A stretch of DNA of 64,000 nucleotides from Cerasicoccus arenae (GCF_014651635.1 NZ_BMXG01000013.1:1-64000), one strand, 5' to 3'. Positions 33,326 through 43,956 are shown, counted from the first letter of the stretch. Notes: generated by a model not told the origin, from the letters alone. Made by a program: numbers and translations.

Positions 33326-33379
33326 AAAATAAGACAATAACCCACATACCACGAGGCGCATATAGACGTAATCCCACCA

Positions 33380-34687
33380 TTACTTCAAAGCCATCAATAG
33401 CCCTTTATTACGATTTGACGATCGATCCATGTAAACTACATAACTCGCCAAAACAAATCCCATTGTAAAGCGAACAGAAATGGAGGGTGGCGAGAAAAAG
33501 TAGTCCCAGAAGAACATCGCCATAGTTGGGATAATGAATGCCAATATTGGATTATCAAAGGACAGATAATATGCGAATACACGAACAGAGAGATAGCCAA
33601 TAGCAATTACACACATAGCCGCAATCAGTCCGTTTTCGACCCATGTTTGAAATAACACTGAGTGGCCAGCCCCACCTTTAAGCGATTTTGAACGCAGCCG
33701 ATCAATCACCTGAGCATCAGTACCTAAGGAAGAAATAGCCTCCAGAAGGTAATATGAGGTCAAATCCTGTCGCCATGAACCAAAGCCCAATATTGGCTTA
33801 TCCACAATACCTAGCATTGCTGCATAAACTTGTGGACGCCCTGACAAGAAAAAGCCCAGTGGAGTAACACCAAAAACAGTTCGTCTCTGATTTTCAAATT
33901 TTTGTTGCTGATCGTCACCTAGCATACCTTTTGGTGCTGCGTAGACATAAAACCCATAAATAATCACCAGTGATGTCGCAGCAATTGCACACAGAAATGA
34001 CTTACGGGCAAAGTTCATTTGGAATCGCCTCCTAGATCCCGAAAGAACGGCCAAAAAAAGCATTACAGCTGATGACAGCACCATGATAAGCAGCGTTGAT
34101 CTCGCACCTCCAACTAACACCATAGCCACTCCGCCCAATAAAAGCGCTAGACTGGACAGATACTTGCTTTTTTGGTACACTAATATTGCCAGAGCAATCG
34201 AAATAGCCAGAACCATCGGAGTTACACGAAAAACGATACCCGCATAGCTTCCAACATCAAGAGCAACCTCCGATTCAAACGAGGAAGGCCGAAAATATTT
34301 AACGACTCCCGTAATGACATTACCATAGGCGAAGGCGAGTATGGACCGAGGGTTTTGACTTAAAACACCAATAAAAAACAGTACATATAACAGCACAAAC
34401 ACAGGCCTCGCAGCAGATCTCAAAAAAAGGAAAAATGGAGTTCCATTAATGAGATCACAAATCATAACTCCAAAAACCCACAAACAAATCAGCGCAAAAG
34501 CCCGATAAAAATTTGCGTTAAACCAGTTCCATTTCCGCCACATGAAAAGTGGTATAATTGAGAGAGCAATTATTAGCTCGGCCACAGCAACCCGTCCAAT
34601 AAGGGTAACATCAAATCCCATGGTTGCACCTACAAGAAATGCCAATATGCAACTGACATTTTTATAATTATTTAGAAAACCAAACAT
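33380..34687 (-). CDS. Wzy/WaaL-type O-antigen polymerase or ligase
   Basis: A 435-residue polytopic membrane protein with about 11-12 hydrophobic segments and a large loop around residues 260-340. The loop contains GFFLSGRPQVYAAMLGI, VDKPILGFGSWRQDL and GAGHSVLFQTWVENGL, a pattern found in Wzy/WaaL (PF04932-like) proteins. With the flippase next door it is the better candidate for the polymerase that joins repeat units in the periplasm. The start at 34687 avoids a 44-base overlap with the flippase gene. AT-rich. Confidence 0.72.
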   Translation of the reverse strand: MFGFLNNYKNVSCILAFLVGATMGFDVTLIGRVAVAELIIALSIIPLFMWRKWNWFNANFYRAFALICLWVFGVMICDLINGTPFFLFLRSAARPVFVLLYVLFFIGVLSQNPRSILAFAYGNVITGVVKYFRPSSFESEVALDVGSYAGIVFRVTPMVLAISIALAILVYQKSKYLSSLALLLGGVAMVLVGGARSTLLIMVLSSAVMLFLAVLSGSRRRFQMNFARKSFLCAIAATSLVIIYGFYVYAAPKGMLGDDQQQKFENQRRTVFGVTPLGFFLSGRPQVYAAMLGIVDKPILGFGSWRQDLTSYYLLEAISSLGTDAQVIDRLRSKSLKGGAGHSVLFQTWVENGLIAAMCVIAIGYLSVRVFAYYLSFDNPILAFIIPTMAMFFWDYFFSPPSISVRFTMGFVLASYVVYMDRSSNRNKGLLMALK

Positions 34688-34730
34688 AAATTTAAAGTAA
34701 TTTTGAGTAATTAATTTATTGCCAAAAGCT

Positions 34731-36074
34731 TTAGAATGTTGGATCCATCGATCTGGCAATATACTGACGTACACCTCGATAAGTCACCCCAATCATTATC
34801 GGCAAAAAGAAGAAGTATTGAGAGGCCGATAGAACCAGCAATGTCGTGCGTAGACTCGTATCATATACCCCGAGCATGACATATGCGCATAGCAGCACAA
34901 ATGCTGCGTTGACCGCCTGAACTTGATAAATCCAGTCTTTCTTAAACGCACAGTTGAAGATATTCATCGCTACAGCAGGCAGACGAGAGAAGTAGAAAAT
35001 GAATACAAATGCGATGTCAGTCATTCCCAAAATTCGATCTGAGAATGGCAGATGTAGCTGTGATATCAGCGCAAAAGCCAGGTACAACAGAACGAACGCA
35101 CCCAAGCAAAAGCCCATCATTTGCCAACAAGATTTCTGGAAATGAGTTCTTAGCCCAAGCCAATCACGCGATACCACCAAATTCCCATACAGTGGTGCCT
35201 TAGTAGACACCCAAGCCATAGCCAGATTAGTAACCAAAAGTGCTACTGATAACACGAAACCAAATCGTCCCGCAATTGCTGGACTCATCGCTGCAAAGAC
35301 AATTGGCGTCAGTCCTTGTGTTAGGGCATAACCAGATGCCCATGAACAGGCAACTTTAGACTGAAGGGGTAACACATCACTTAAAAAGTGAATCTGGCTT
35401 GTTGAAGAATCTCCGGAACGACACCGCTTCAATTCGGATCGAAACATGTAAAAAGGGAGAACCAAAGATATAACGCTGCCCACAAGTAAAGAGAAACCGA
35501 CAGAATACAATTTCCAGCCCAAAGCCAGCGATCCCCAGTTAACAAGCGTGAGAATGACTGTGGAAATCAGGCCGATTGCCACAACATCTTTTACTCGGTT
35601 AAATCCAGTGGCGATTGAACTCAGTGGGGTCGAAGCCAAACCAATTGATGCTCCGATGCTCACCAAGACCAACGGCACTTGCCAAGCCACATCATCAGAC
35701 TTAGCTGAAAAGATATAATAGCCAATAATTGCGACCCCAAAAAATAAAGCAACCGAGGACAATCCGTACCAAACAAACGATATCTTATATATTTTACTAA
35801 GATCTGCTTCAACTGATTTCCCCGACAATGCATGGACAATGTATTGAGCGAGGACTTGGCCAAGACCGGCATTAAAGAGCATTCTAGCACCAATGAGACT
35901 GAACATTGTATAATAGTATCCTTGCTCTGGTAATGTGAGAAATGTTACTATAAAGAACAGGGTAATTGGCCCTGCAAGAGCACCCCAGCCCTGACGTACG
36001 ATTGAGAGGAAAATTGCTTTATCAATACCTGCCCACCGAAAAACTGCTGGTATACCTACTGAGAACAATCTCAT
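34731..36074 (-). CDS. Wzx-like polysaccharide flippase
   Basis: A 447-residue protein with about 12 transmembrane segments (for example ALAGPITLFFIVTFLTL and ARFGFVLSV-like stretches) and short cytoplasmic loops. This is the layout of the Wzx/RfbX branch of the MATE/MOP superfamily, which moves undecaprenyl-diphosphate-linked repeat units across the inner membrane. The conserved beginning SIVRQGWGALAGPIT and the context support it, but sequence conservation in this family is low. No other Wzx candidate is in the locus. Confidence 0.72.
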   Translation of the reverse strand: MRLFSVGIPAVFRWAGIDKAIFLSIVRQGWGALAGPITLFFIVTFLTLPEQGYYYTMFSLIGARMLFNAGLGQVLAQYIVHALSGKSVEADLSKIYKISFVWYGLSSVALFFGVAIIGYYIFSAKSDDVAWQVPLVLVSIGASIGLASTPLSSIATGFNRVKDVVAIGLISTVILTLVNWGSLALGWKLYSVGFSLLVGSVISLVLPFYMFRSELKRCRSGDSSTSQIHFLSDVLPLQSKVACSWASGYALTQGLTPIVFAAMSPAIAGRFGFVLSVALLVTNLAMAWVSTKAPLYGNLVVSRDWLGLRTHFQKSCWQMMGFCLGAFVLLYLAFALISQLHLPFSDRILGMTDIAFVFIFYFSRLPAVAMNIFNCAFKKDWIYQVQAVNAAFVLLCAYVMLGVYDTSLRTTLLVLSASQYFFFLPIMIGVTYRGVRQYIARSMDPTF

Positions 36075-36113
36075 ATTAACCGTCTTCTCTTAACTTAATA
36101 TGCCAGTAATTAA

Positions 36114-37619
36114 TCATCTTAGCTGCAATGGATTCCTAGATACACTCTTCGATGACATGCAAGAGCCAATCATTAAAAGTAGAAGCCATGCACTGAGACT
36201 AATTGAATTCTGCAGGAAGAAATCACCCATGTTGTGCACTAAAAACACAAAGCTCACTCCTACCACCATCAATAAGTTGATTAAGACTGAGCCTGTCATC
36301 GCAGGAAAAAACAAACAATATGCACCGCATAAAACGAGCAAAGAGCAGCCAAAAATTCCATATTCAGCCAAAAACTGGAAAAGGTCATTGTGCGACTGCT
36401 TATAGTTATTTGTTACTTTACCATAGGATTTCCAACCTGGCTTCCCGGCAAAATATAACTCTGGATAAGAAAGCCCATAGTATGGAAATTGGTATTGAAA
36501 ACTTCCAGCCCCCCAACCTGTCCATGGTTTTTCTTCAAACATCTCCCAAGTCAATCTGCTCAGAATAAAGCGTGCATTAAACGACACATCATCTCCTTCA
36601 CTAAAAGTCGCCCACTTCTTCTCTATTTCAGAAAAATCCATAGTTCGCGCCACCCAGAAGCCAACTCCAAGAAGTGCTAAAACAATCACTGCCGAACTAA
36701 TAAGCACCGGCAGAGAAATACCCTGAGTCCAACGTATTGAAAACGGCAACAGGACAAGGAATAACGCCAATATCCCCCCTGCGCCTAACCAACCGCCCCG
36801 AGAGGGGTTTAGAGCCACCCCCAGCAGGCAGGCAAAAGATAATGCCAAGGCAACCCAAGGCAATCCTGAGCGCATATGGCCTCGCCGGAGGAAATGGAGG
36901 AACATCGCTAATCCCAGTCCCATCGTCAGATACAGATACACAGCTCCCTGGTTTCGATAAACAAAGGGCCCAAAAGCTCCAATGCTTCGCTTATATTTTG
37001 AAAGCCAAAACAGATTCGGATCAGATGACAAATGATGCGCGATACTGGCCAAGCTTAGAATCGCACCAGTTACTAATGCGATCCACCCCAATGCCAACCA
37101 AGCTGAGCGGTTCTTCAGCCCCATCCACATCGCAGCGACAAACAGCCAAGCGCCAGACCAGAACACCACCATACGCCAAGCGTTCATGGTGTAGAAATTT
37201 GTGTTCATGCTCGTGGGTAGCCACTGAATAAAATATTCTGGCTTTCGCTCAGTGACGTAAGACTGTGTCTCGCTGATGTAGATCTGCTCCCAACTCGGAT
37301 TGAGCGCCTGGATGGTAACATATAATACAAATAAGCCGCCCAACCAAAAGGGTGGGAAGCGCAGTAAACGCACCATTCGTCCGCGCCAAGAAGCGAGGCC
37401 CGTTATGGGCGTGGCAACCAGAACAAAAGCCAGAACCTGTAGACAAGCAATTGTAACTTGTGACCACCAAACCATGCCGCCCAAAAGAAAGGGTGAAATC
37501 ACCACCGCCGGCGCTAGCGCGGCCAAAGCAAACCATTCCTCCTTCTCAATCCGTAATTTTGATTTACGGTTCGGGTCCGTAGCTTGCCGATAGGCTTCGA
37601 CTGATAGGGCTTTGCTCAA
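36114..37619 (-). CDS. O-antigen ligase family membrane protein (WaaL/Wzy-like)
   Basis: A 501-residue polytopic membrane protein with about 11 helices. A large periplasmic loop (about residues 330-420) holds FEEKPWTGWGAGSFQYQFP and the HNDLFQFLAEYGIFG signature typical of O-antigen ligases (PF04932). Such proteins transfer polymer from lipid carrier to lipid A-core, or polymerise it. With a second family member at 33380, one may be Wzy and the other WaaL. The first start codon is a TTG at 37619, and no ATG is close by, so the N-terminus is uncertain. Confidence 0.82.
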   Translation of the reverse strand: MSKALSVEAYRQATDPNRKSKLRIEKEEWFALAALAPAVVISPFLLGGMVWWSQVTIACLQVLAFVLVATPITGLASWRGRMVRLLRFPPFWLGGLFVLYVTIQALNPSWEQIYISETQSYVTERKPEYFIQWLPTSMNTNFYTMNAWRMVVFWSGAWLFVAAMWMGLKNRSAWLALGWIALVTGAILSLASIAHHLSSDPNLFWLSKYKRSIGAFGPFVYRNQGAVYLYLTMGLGLAMFLHFLRRGHMRSGLPWVALALSFACLLGVALNPSRGGWLGAGGILALFLVLLPFSIRWTQGISLPVLISSAVIVLALLGVGFWVARTMDFSEIEKKWATFSEGDDVSFNARFILSRLTWEMFEEKPWTGWGAGSFQYQFPYYGLSYPELYFAGKPGWKSYGKVTNNYKQSHNDLFQFLAEYGIFGCSLLVLCGAYCLFFPAMTGSVLINLLMVVGVSFVFLVHNMGDFFLQNSISLSAWLLLLMIGSCMSSKSVSRNPLQLR

Positions 37620-37684
37620 ATGGATAACAAAATTCGACAGTCTCGCTGACTAGGCCTCACCCAAGCCAATTGAGTTTTGTTGCC

Positions 37685-38545
37685 TCATTGAAGAATCGTC
37701 CGTAGATATTCTCCATAGCCGGATTTATCTAGCTTGGATGCCAACTCGAGTAGTTGCTCGTCGTTAATAAATCCACTACGATAGGCCACTTCTTCAATAC
37801 AACCGATCTTAAGTCCCTGACGCTCCTCGACAATACGAACAAAGGTCGAAGCTTCATTGAGGGATGCGAAAGTCCCTGTATCGAGCCAAGCAGTACCACG
37901 GTTAAAAATTTCCACGCTCAATCGCCCTTGATCCAGATAAGCCTGATGGATCGCGGTAATTTCATATTCACCTCGAGCAGAAAGCTCTACTGACTCTGCA
38001 ATAGCGATGACATCGTTATCGTAAAAATAGAGACCGGGAACCGCATAATTGGACTTTGGGTGGGGCGGTTTCTCCTCGATAGAAATCGCATGCTTGCTTT
38101 GATCAAATTCGATTACGCCATAATGCTGAGGGTCCTGTACGGGGGCAGCAAACACCACCGCGCCAGACGGGTCCGTATGACTTTGAACAAGTTCGCTAAA
38201 GCCAGATCCGTAAAAAATATTATCTCCAAGCACCAAAGCAACTTTGCTATCTCCAATGAACTCTTTGCCGATGACAAACGCTTGCGCAAGACCGTTAGGC
38301 ACTTCTTGAACTGCGTAATGAAACTCACACCCTAAAGACTTACCATCCCCTAGAAGCCTCTGAAAAGCTGGCCCGTCTTCGGCAGTTGTGACAATCAGAA
38401 TTTCGCGTATGCCCGCTAGCATGAGTACCGACAACGGATAATAGATCATCGGCTTATCGTAGATCGGCATCAACTGCTTGGAAACAGCGAGTGTGATCGG
38501 ATATAGACGAGTCCCAGTACCAGCAGCTAAGATGATTCCCTTCAT
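37685..38545 (-). CDS. rmlA: glucose-1-phosphate thymidylyltransferase
   Basis: A 286-residue enzyme that makes dTDP-glucose from dTTP and glucose-1-phosphate. The start is [18 protein letters not shown], followed by [50 protein letters not shown], and [14 protein letters not shown], all canonical for RmlA. It is coupled to rmlB by a four-base overlap. rmlC and rmlD, needed for dTDP-L-rhamnose, are not in the window, so the pathway may branch after RmlB to another sugar. Confidence 0.96.
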   Translation of the reverse strand: MKGIILAAGTGTRLYPITLAVSKQLMPIYDKPMIYYPLSVLMLAGIREILIVTTAEDGPAFQRLLGDGKSLGCEFHYAVQEVPNGLAQAFVIGKEFIGDSKVALVLGDNIFYGSGFSELVQSHTDPSGAVVFAAPVQDPQHYGVIEFDQSKHAISIEEKPPHPKSNYAVPGLYFYDNDVIAIAESVELSARGEYEITAIHQAYLDQGRLSVEIFNRGTAWLDTGTFASLNEASTFVRIVEERQGLKIGCIEEVAYRSGFINDEQLLELASKLDKSGYGEYLRTILQ

Positions 38546-39600
38546 CCGATTTTACCCAATCTCTCGAGTTGGTAATCGCCACGCAGAATACACTCCCACC
38601 AACTGCGATTCTCTAAATACCATTGAACCGTTTTACGAAAACCGTTTCCGCCTCCTTCAAGTGGTGACCATCCGAGTTCACGCACGATCTTTGATGCATC
38701 GATCGCAACACGCAGATCATGACCAGGCCGATCCGAGACAAAAGTAATGAGCGATGCGTGTCCACCCGCCGGAGCCTCTTCCACGAGTTCATCCATGATC
38801 GAACAAAGCGTCTGAACAAGATCGATATTCCTCAGTTCATTTCCCCCGCCAATGTTATAAGTCTCACCGACTCTTCCGCGTGTAAGCACCGTATACAATG
38901 CCTCGGCATGGTCGGTTACATACAGCCAGTCGCGGACATTTTCACCCCGTCCATAAACCGGGATTGATTCGCCTCGAAGACATTTGAGGATTACCACCGG
39001 GATCAGCTTTTCCGGAAACTGAAAAGGCCCGTAATTATTAGAGCAATTGGTAACAATGACTGGTAGGCCATAGGTTTCGCCCCAAGCCCGCGCCAAGTGA
39101 TCTGACGCCGCTTTACTCGCGGAATATGGAGAGTGAGGGTCGTAAGCCGTGCTCTCTGAAAAAGCTGGATCATCGGCCATCAACGAGCCAAAAACTTCGT
39201 CAGTCGATACATGGACAAAACGAAACGCTTCACGACGCTCAGTCGCCAGTGATTCGTAATATTCACGCGCAGCTTGCAAGAGAACAAACGTACCGACGAC
39301 ATTGGTCTGTATGAATTCGGCCGGACCGTCGATTGAGCGATCCACGTGGCTCTCTGCTGCTAAATGAAGCACTGCGTCCGGTTGATGCTGCGCAAATAGA
39401 CGGTTCAAATCGGTTGCCGATGCGATGTCAGCCTGCTCGAATGAATAAGCCCGATGATTCTCCAAATCTTTTAAAGATTCCTGATTACCAGCGTAAGTTA
39501 GCTTATCTACGTTAACCACGCTTTCGGATTTTTCCAACACCAGCAAACGGATCAGATTTGATCCAATAAAACCACAACCACCTGTAACCAATATCTTCAT
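38542..39600 (-). CDS. rmlB: dTDP-glucose 4,6-dehydratase
   Basis: A 352-residue extended SDR enzyme that converts dTDP-glucose to dTDP-4-keto-6-deoxyglucose. The cofactor loop is [72 protein letters not shown] and [14 protein letters not shown] are the RmlB signatures, including the catalytic Tyr-x-x-x-Lys. The ATG at 39600 gives the normal N-terminus. A TTG at 39612 overlapping the kdsD end is less likely. Its product could feed the DegT aminotransferase at 1214. Confidence 0.96.
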   Translation of the reverse strand: MKILVTGGCGFIGSNLIRLLVLEKSESVVNVDKLTYAGNQESLKDLENHRAYSFEQADIASATDLNRLFAQHQPDAVLHLAAESHVDRSIDGPAEFIQTNVVGTFVLLQAAREYYESLATERREAFRFVHVSTDEVFGSLMADDPAFSESTAYDPHSPYSASKAASDHLARAWGETYGLPVIVTNCSNNYGPFQFPEKLIPVVILKCLRGESIPVYGRGENVRDWLYVTDHAEALYTVLTRGRVGETYNIGGGNELRNIDLVQTLCSIMDELVEEAPAGGHASLITFVSDRPGHDLRVAIDASKIVRELGWSPLEGGGNGFRKTVQWYLENRSWWECILRGDYQLERLGKIG

Positions 39601-39608
39601 TCCAATAC

Positions 39609-40619
39609 TCAACTCCGACGAGAATTTGGCGAGAAGTCTGCCAGAATATCGTGCATCCGCAACATCCCCACCAATATCTGTTTCGGGCCTTCAACAACCG
39701 GCAACACGTAAATTTTGCGCGCCTCCATCAGTTCCAGTGCATCATTGATCGTGGTACTGATATCAATAGCCACTGGGTTGACTGTCATAAGCTCACGGGC
39801 AAGGGCTTGAATGATGTCAGGCTGCAAAAGTGAGCGACGAACATCTCCATCAGTGATAATCCCTTGGAGGGCACCAGCTTCATCAACCACACACGCCGCA
39901 CCCAAATTAGGACGAGTCGATTCGGCGATCACATCACGAAAAGAAGCATTCGGCAGTATCTTCGGAAGCTCATCACCACGGTGCATGAGATCGCTCACCT
40001 TGAGCAGGAGGCGAACACCCAAACCGCCACCAGGATGACGCAGTGCAAATTCGTCTGGGCGAAATCCTCGTGCTTTCATTAACGCCGCGGCCAGCGCATC
40101 ACCAATGACCAATGCGCACGTAGTGCTGCTCATCGGCGCTAGATTCAAAGGGCATGCTTCTTTTTCTACCGCAGCGTTAAGCACAACGTCACAGCGCCGA
40201 GCCAGCGGCGTATCGCATTTTCCCAAAAGACCAATGATCGGCGCGCCCAATCGGTCCAAACTCGGCAGCATCTTCACTAGCTCAATGGTAGCGCCGCTAT
40301 TCGATAGCATTAGCACTGCATCCCCCTGAGATACGTAACCTAAATCGCCGTGCAGTGCCTCTGCTGCATTCATGAATATTGCTGGTGTCCCCGTGCTGGC
40401 TAATGTCGCGGCGATCTTCGCTCCGATGAGTCCAGATTTGCCCAAGCCAGTCACCACCACTTTACCCTTCACAGAGAGGATAAGGTCTACCGCCTCATTA
40501 AACTGACTGCTGATGCGCTGAAGCGTCAGGTCCAGCGAAGCCATTTCGTCTCGGAAGACTTGTTGGGCTGTTTCGTAGTGATTCAAATGTCTAATGTTAT
40601 CGCAAAACCTGCGATTCAT
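39609..40619 (-). CDS. kdsD: D-arabinose-5-phosphate isomerase
   Basis: A 336-residue enzyme that interconverts ribulose-5-phosphate and arabinose-5-phosphate, the first step to Kdo. An N-terminal SIS domain has [36 protein letters not shown] and [11 protein letters not shown]. Two CBS domains follow (from about residue 210, with [11 protein letters not shown]). It lies four bases past kdsA, so the two Kdo genes are clearly paired. The family includes KpsF/GutQ, which have the same activity. Confidence 0.95.
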   Translation of the reverse strand: MNRRFCDNIRHLNHYETAQQVFRDEMASLDLTLQRISSQFNEAVDLILSVKGKVVVTGLGKSGLIGAKIAATLASTGTPAIFMNAAEALHGDLGYVSQGDAVLMLSNSGATIELVKMLPSLDRLGAPIIGLLGKCDTPLARRCDVVLNAAVEKEACPLNLAPMSSTTCALVIGDALAAALMKARGFRPDEFALRHPGGGLGVRLLLKVSDLMHRGDELPKILPNASFRDVIAESTRPNLGAACVVDEAGALQGIITDGDVRRSLLQPDIIQALARELMTVNPVAIDISTTINDALELMEARKIYVLPVVEGPKQILVGMLRMHDILADFSPNSRRS

Positions 40620-40622
40620 TTT

Positions 40623-41402
40623 CTAATTCAATGCTTCCCAAAGTCGTACCAACGCAGGCAGTGTCTCTTTCAACTCTTCGAGCGGCACTTGGCTTTGCGC
40701 ATCAGAAATTGCTTGGGATGGCTCGGGGTGAGTCTCCAGAAAAAGCCCATCGGCACCCGCAGCTAAGGCGGCCCGGGCCAATGGAAGGACAAATTCACGC
40801 TGCCCACCACTCTGACCTCCAGCACCACCCGGAATCTGGACACTATGCGTGGCGTCGAAAATCACTGGGTGCCCCCATTGCCCCATGATGCTGAAATTAC
40901 GCATGTCGGCGACGAGGTTCTGATAACCAAAAGTCGAGCCCCGTTCCGTGAGCCAAATCTCCTTGGCATTGGCCCCTTCCAACTTACGGACAACGTATTC
41001 CATCTCAAACGGCGAGAGGAATTGGCCCTTTTTGACGTTAACGATACGGCCAGTTTCAGCGGCAGCCACGAGCAAGTCTGTTTGCCGACAGAGAAATGCC
41101 GGAACCTGTAATACATCGCACACCTCCCCCACTGCTGCCGCTTGCTGCGGCAAATGGAAATCGGTCAGTACAGGTAGCCCAAATTCTTGTTTTACACGAG
41201 CCAGCAAGGCCAGCCCCTCATCTATCCCAGGCCCACGAGGGCTATCCAGAGATGTGCGGTTGGCCTTGTCGAAAGACCCCTTGAAAGTCAGTTGCAAGCA
41301 GGCAAATTCATCTCGCCAACGAACAAGCTGTTCAGCAACGGGCGCACAGATATCCCAGTTTTCCAGAGCGCAAGGCCCAGCAATAAAAATGAGCGGCTTC
41401 AT
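40623..41402 (-). CDS. kdsA: 3-deoxy-8-phosphooctulonate synthase
   Basis: A 259-residue enzyme that condenses arabinose-5-phosphate with PEP to Kdo-8-phosphate. Visible marks are [86 protein letters not shown], and [16 protein letters not shown]. The ATG at 41402 follows the epimerase stop by one base. The upstream extension to 41483 is not part of the family. The Asn of KANR is typical of the metal-free class. Confidence 0.96.
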   Translation of the reverse strand: MKPLIFIAGPCALENWDICAPVAEQLVRWRDEFACLQLTFKGSFDKANRTSLDSPRGPGIDEGLALLARVKQEFGLPVLTDFHLPQQAAAVGEVCDVLQVPAFLCRQTDLLVAAAETGRIVNVKKGQFLSPFEMEYVVRKLEGANAKEIWLTERGSTFGYQNLVADMRNFSIMGQWGHPVIFDATHSVQIPGGAGGQSGGQREFVLPLARAALAAGADGLFLETHPEPSQAISDAQSQVPLEELKETLPALVRLWEALN

Positions 41403-41403
41403 G

Positions 41404-42375
41404 TTAAACTTCGATATCCTTAAGCCAGGACTTATTCTCCAGATACCAATCGACACAGCGTTGGAGGCCGTCGCGGACATCAATCTTTGGCGTCCAGTCT
41501 AGGAGGCGCTCAGCCTTTGAGATGTCGGCCCAAGTCTCCATCATGTCTGCACAATGGAAGGGTTTACGCTCATATTCAGCCTTTTTGCCGAGGGCTTCTT
41601 CGATCCAGCCAATGATCGTGTTGAGCGAAATTGGATTACGCCCCCCCCCTATATTGAAAATTTCGTAGCCGACCTTTTTTTCTGCCGCAATGGCACCAGC
41701 AGCAACATCTTCGACGAAGGTAAAATCACGGCTCTGCTCACCATCGCCAAAGAGTAAAATTGGCACACCTTCGTCGATCCATTTGATGAATCGATAGATG
41801 CTCATGTCTGGTCGACCGCACGGGCCAAAGACCGTGAAAAAGCGAACGACCGACACATCGAAACCATAAAGATGATGATAGCTGTAGGCCATCACTTCAG
41901 CCGCTTTCTTAGAGGCCGCGTAGGGTGAAAGTGGTGTATTAACGGGCAGGTCCTCCGTAAAAGGCATTTTCTGCCCCGCATAGAGCGACGAAGTCGAGGC
42001 GAGCACAAGCTTTTGACAGTCATGACGGCGCATCCCCTCCAAGAGATTCAGCGTGCCTTCAGCATTTGTGCTTAAATACACGTGAGGGTTCTCCATGCTG
42101 TAACGAACTCCAGCACGAGCAGCCAAATTGAAGACCGTCTCGATCGGAAATTCGTCGAATAACGCGTCTACCGTCGCCGCATCTTCGATGTCGATATGAC
42201 GAAAGCTAAAGTTCTCGTGGTTATCAAGTTGTTGACGACGATAGTCTTTAAGACGAACGTCGTAGTAATCATTGAGGTTGTCCACGCCAATAACGTGGTC
42301 ACCCCGGGCCAAAAGCTGGGAGGCTGTTTGCTGGCCGATAAAACCGGCAGCGCCAGTGACAAGTTGAACGGGCAT
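41404..42375 (-). CDS. NAD-dependent epimerase (UDP-glucuronate 4-epimerase-like)
   Basis: A 323-residue extended SDR epimerase with [63 protein letters not shown], and [20 protein letters not shown] with the catalytic Tyr-Lys pair. [16 protein letters not shown] follows. The NDYYDVRLK and GRPDM stretches are typical of CapI/LpsL-type UDP-glucuronate 4-epimerases, and ugd in the same locus would supply the substrate. A run of nine G residues on the coding strand (41641-41649) encodes NIGGGRN at residues 243-245. Its start overlaps the hldA stop by one base. Confidence 0.88.
   Translation of the reverse strand: MPVQLVTGAAGFIGQQTASQLLARGDHVIGVDNLNDYYDVRLKDYRRQQLDNHENFSFRHIDIEDAATVDALFDEFPIETVFNLAARAGVRYSMENPHVYLSTNAEGTLNLLEGMRRHDCQKLVLASTSSLYAGQKMPFTEDLPVNTPLSPYAASKKAAEVMAYSYHHLYGFDVSVVRFFTVFGPCGRPDMSIYRFIKWIDEGVPILLFGDGEQSRDFTFVEDVAAGAIAAEKKVGYEIFNIGGGRNPISLNTIIGWIEEALGKKAEYERKPFHCADMMETWADISKAERLLDWTPKIDVRDGLQRCVDWYLENKSWLKDIEV
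41641..41649. repeat. poly-C/poly-G tract (9) within the epimerase gene
   Basis: Nine C residues on the plus strand encode the conserved Gly run of NIGGGRN. The tract is shorter than others in the window, and part of it is explained by the conserved protein motif. Confidence 0.7.
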
Positions 42376-43385
42376 CAGATTTGTTTGAGGGCTGGAGATG
42401 AATCAATCAATGGCAAATGAGAATCGCGGCATGCATTGCCAAGCTGATCGGGCGAAACTGTAGCGGCACCAAATTTACCGACGACTACGCCAGCGGCGGC
42501 GTTGGCTAGGTGCGCGGCGTCTAGTAAGCTGGCTCCAACTGCCAATGCAGCAGTGAGCACCGCGATTACAGTGTCTCCGGCACCAGAAACATCAAAGACC
42601 TCCTGAGCACGTGTCGGCAAACGCCCGAGAATCTTACCCTCTTCGGCCAGTAGCATACCATCGCCACCCAATGTAACAACGAGGCGATGCGGTTGGTAGC
42701 GCTCCCAAATCGCCTGACAAACAGCTTTAGCTGGGAATTCATCATGCAGACCGATCGAAATTTCGGCGAGTTCAAGGGCTTCACTACGATTGGGCGTCAT
42801 CAGATCAGCACCCTTGTAATCCAATCGACGACGTGGCTTGGGATCTACTGCGAGCAGACATTTTTGGTCGGCACAAATAGCAGTAAGCTCCGTCAGAAGG
42901 TCCCCCGTCACAACGCCTTTGGCGTAATCAGAAACGATAACCGCATTCACTCCATCACAGACAGAGCGAAGCGCATCACCAGTCTGTAAAGCATATGCAA
43001 CTGGCGCAGCCTCACGGTCAATGCGACATATCTGCTGCTTCTGCACGACGACACGGGTCTTGAGGATGGTCGGTGCATTGGCTGCTGTCTGTAAACCAGA
43101 GTAGCCAACCTTTCGATCAGTGAAAATCTCCTTGAGCTTGGTACCAGCGTCATCGTCGGCGCAAACGCCCATGATCGTGGTGGAGACTTGCAGCGAGGTC
43201 AGATTGAGCGCGACATTTGCCGCACCACCAGCCTGCCAAGTGTCATTAAAAACATGAACCACAGGCACGGGTGCCTCGGGTGAAATGCGGGTTGCATCGC
43301 CCCATATGTAGTGGTCAAGCATGACGTCGCCGACGACGAGCAATTTCGCCTCAGGAAGCTTCTTAATAATGGCGTCTAAATCCAT
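42375..43385 (-). CDS. hldA: D-glycero-beta-D-manno-heptose-7-phosphate kinase
   Basis: A 336-residue PfkB/ribokinase-type kinase, equivalent to the RfaE domain I. It phosphorylates heptose-7-phosphate at C1 for ADP-heptose synthesis. Marks are LLVVGDVMLDHYIWGD, ISPEAPVPVV, WQAGGAANVALNL, VSDYAKGVVT, VDPKPRRRLDYKGADLMTPN, and VFDVSGAGDTVIAVL with the catalytic Asp. The adenylyltransferase domain of the bifunctional HldE is absent, so a separate HldC should be encoded elsewhere. The ATG at 43385 follows gmhA by seven bases. Confidence 0.93.
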   Translation of the reverse strand: MDLDAIIKKLPEAKLLVVGDVMLDHYIWGDATRISPEAPVPVVHVFNDTWQAGGAANVALNLTSLQVSTTIMGVCADDDAGTKLKEIFTDRKVGYSGLQTAANAPTILKTRVVVQKQQICRIDREAAPVAYALQTGDALRSVCDGVNAVIVSDYAKGVVTGDLLTELTAICADQKCLLAVDPKPRRRLDYKGADLMTPNRSEALELAEISIGLHDEFPAKAVCQAIWERYQPHRLVVTLGGDGMLLAEEGKILGRLPTRAQEVFDVSGAGDTVIAVLTAALAVGASLLDAAHLANAAAGVVVGKFGAATVSPDQLGNACRDSHLPLIDSSPALKQI

Positions 43386-43392
43386 AAAAAAT

Positions 43393-43956
43393 TTACCAAG
43401 TCTCGGCTTCAACCATTTCCAACCAGCAGTGTAAAATCAGCGTGTGAATCTCTTGGATGCGGGCCGTCGTCTCGCTGGGAGCGATGATTTCGTAGTCACA
43501 CTGGCCACGCGCTTTACCTCCGTCTTTTCCGCTGAGTAATATCGTGGTCATCCCCTTCGCCTTGGCGGCTTCAAACGCTCGGAGGATATTGGCGGAATTA
43601 CCACTGGTACTTATGCCAACTAACACATCGCCGGGATGGCCGAGCCCCTCGACAGCACGCGAAAAAACGGCCTCGAAACCATAGTCATTCGCGATACATG
43701 TCAGCACAGACACATCGGCGCTCAAGCAGATCGCTGGCAGCGAAGCGCGTTCGCCATCATAGCGGCCAACAAATTCTTCTGCCAGGTGCAAGGCATCCGT
43801 AGCGCTACCACCATTACCACAGGTAAGAATTTTCCCGCCGGAGCGAAGGACCTTGATGAGATGGCGGCCAGAATCACTAATTTTCGGTGCCAAAGAGCGA
43901 CTAGCCGCTACGACTTCGCCCAGCTCATTGATCTGCTTTAGTATATGCGCTTCCAT
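43393..43956 (-). CDS. gmhA: sedoheptulose-7-phosphate isomerase
   Basis: A 187-residue SIS-domain enzyme that makes D-glycero-D-manno-heptose-7-phosphate, the first step to ADP-heptose. It has GGKILTCGNGGSATDALHLAEE, FVGRYDGERASLPAICL, LTCIANDYGFEAVFSR, GISTSGNSANILRA and IQEIHTLILHCWLEMVE, all close to GmhA/LpcA. The ATG at 43956 is preferred over the TTG at 43971. It is the first gene of a coupled run gmhA-hldA-epimerase-kdsA-kdsD. Confidence 0.95.
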   Translation of the reverse strand: MEAHILKQINELGEVVAASRSLAPKISDSGRHLIKVLRSGGKILTCGNGGSATDALHLAEEFVGRYDGERASLPAICLSADVSVLTCIANDYGFEAVFSRAVEGLGHPGDVLVGISTSGNSANILRAFEAAKAKGMTTILLSGKDGGKARGQCDYEIIAPSETTARIQEIHTLILHCWLEMVEAETW

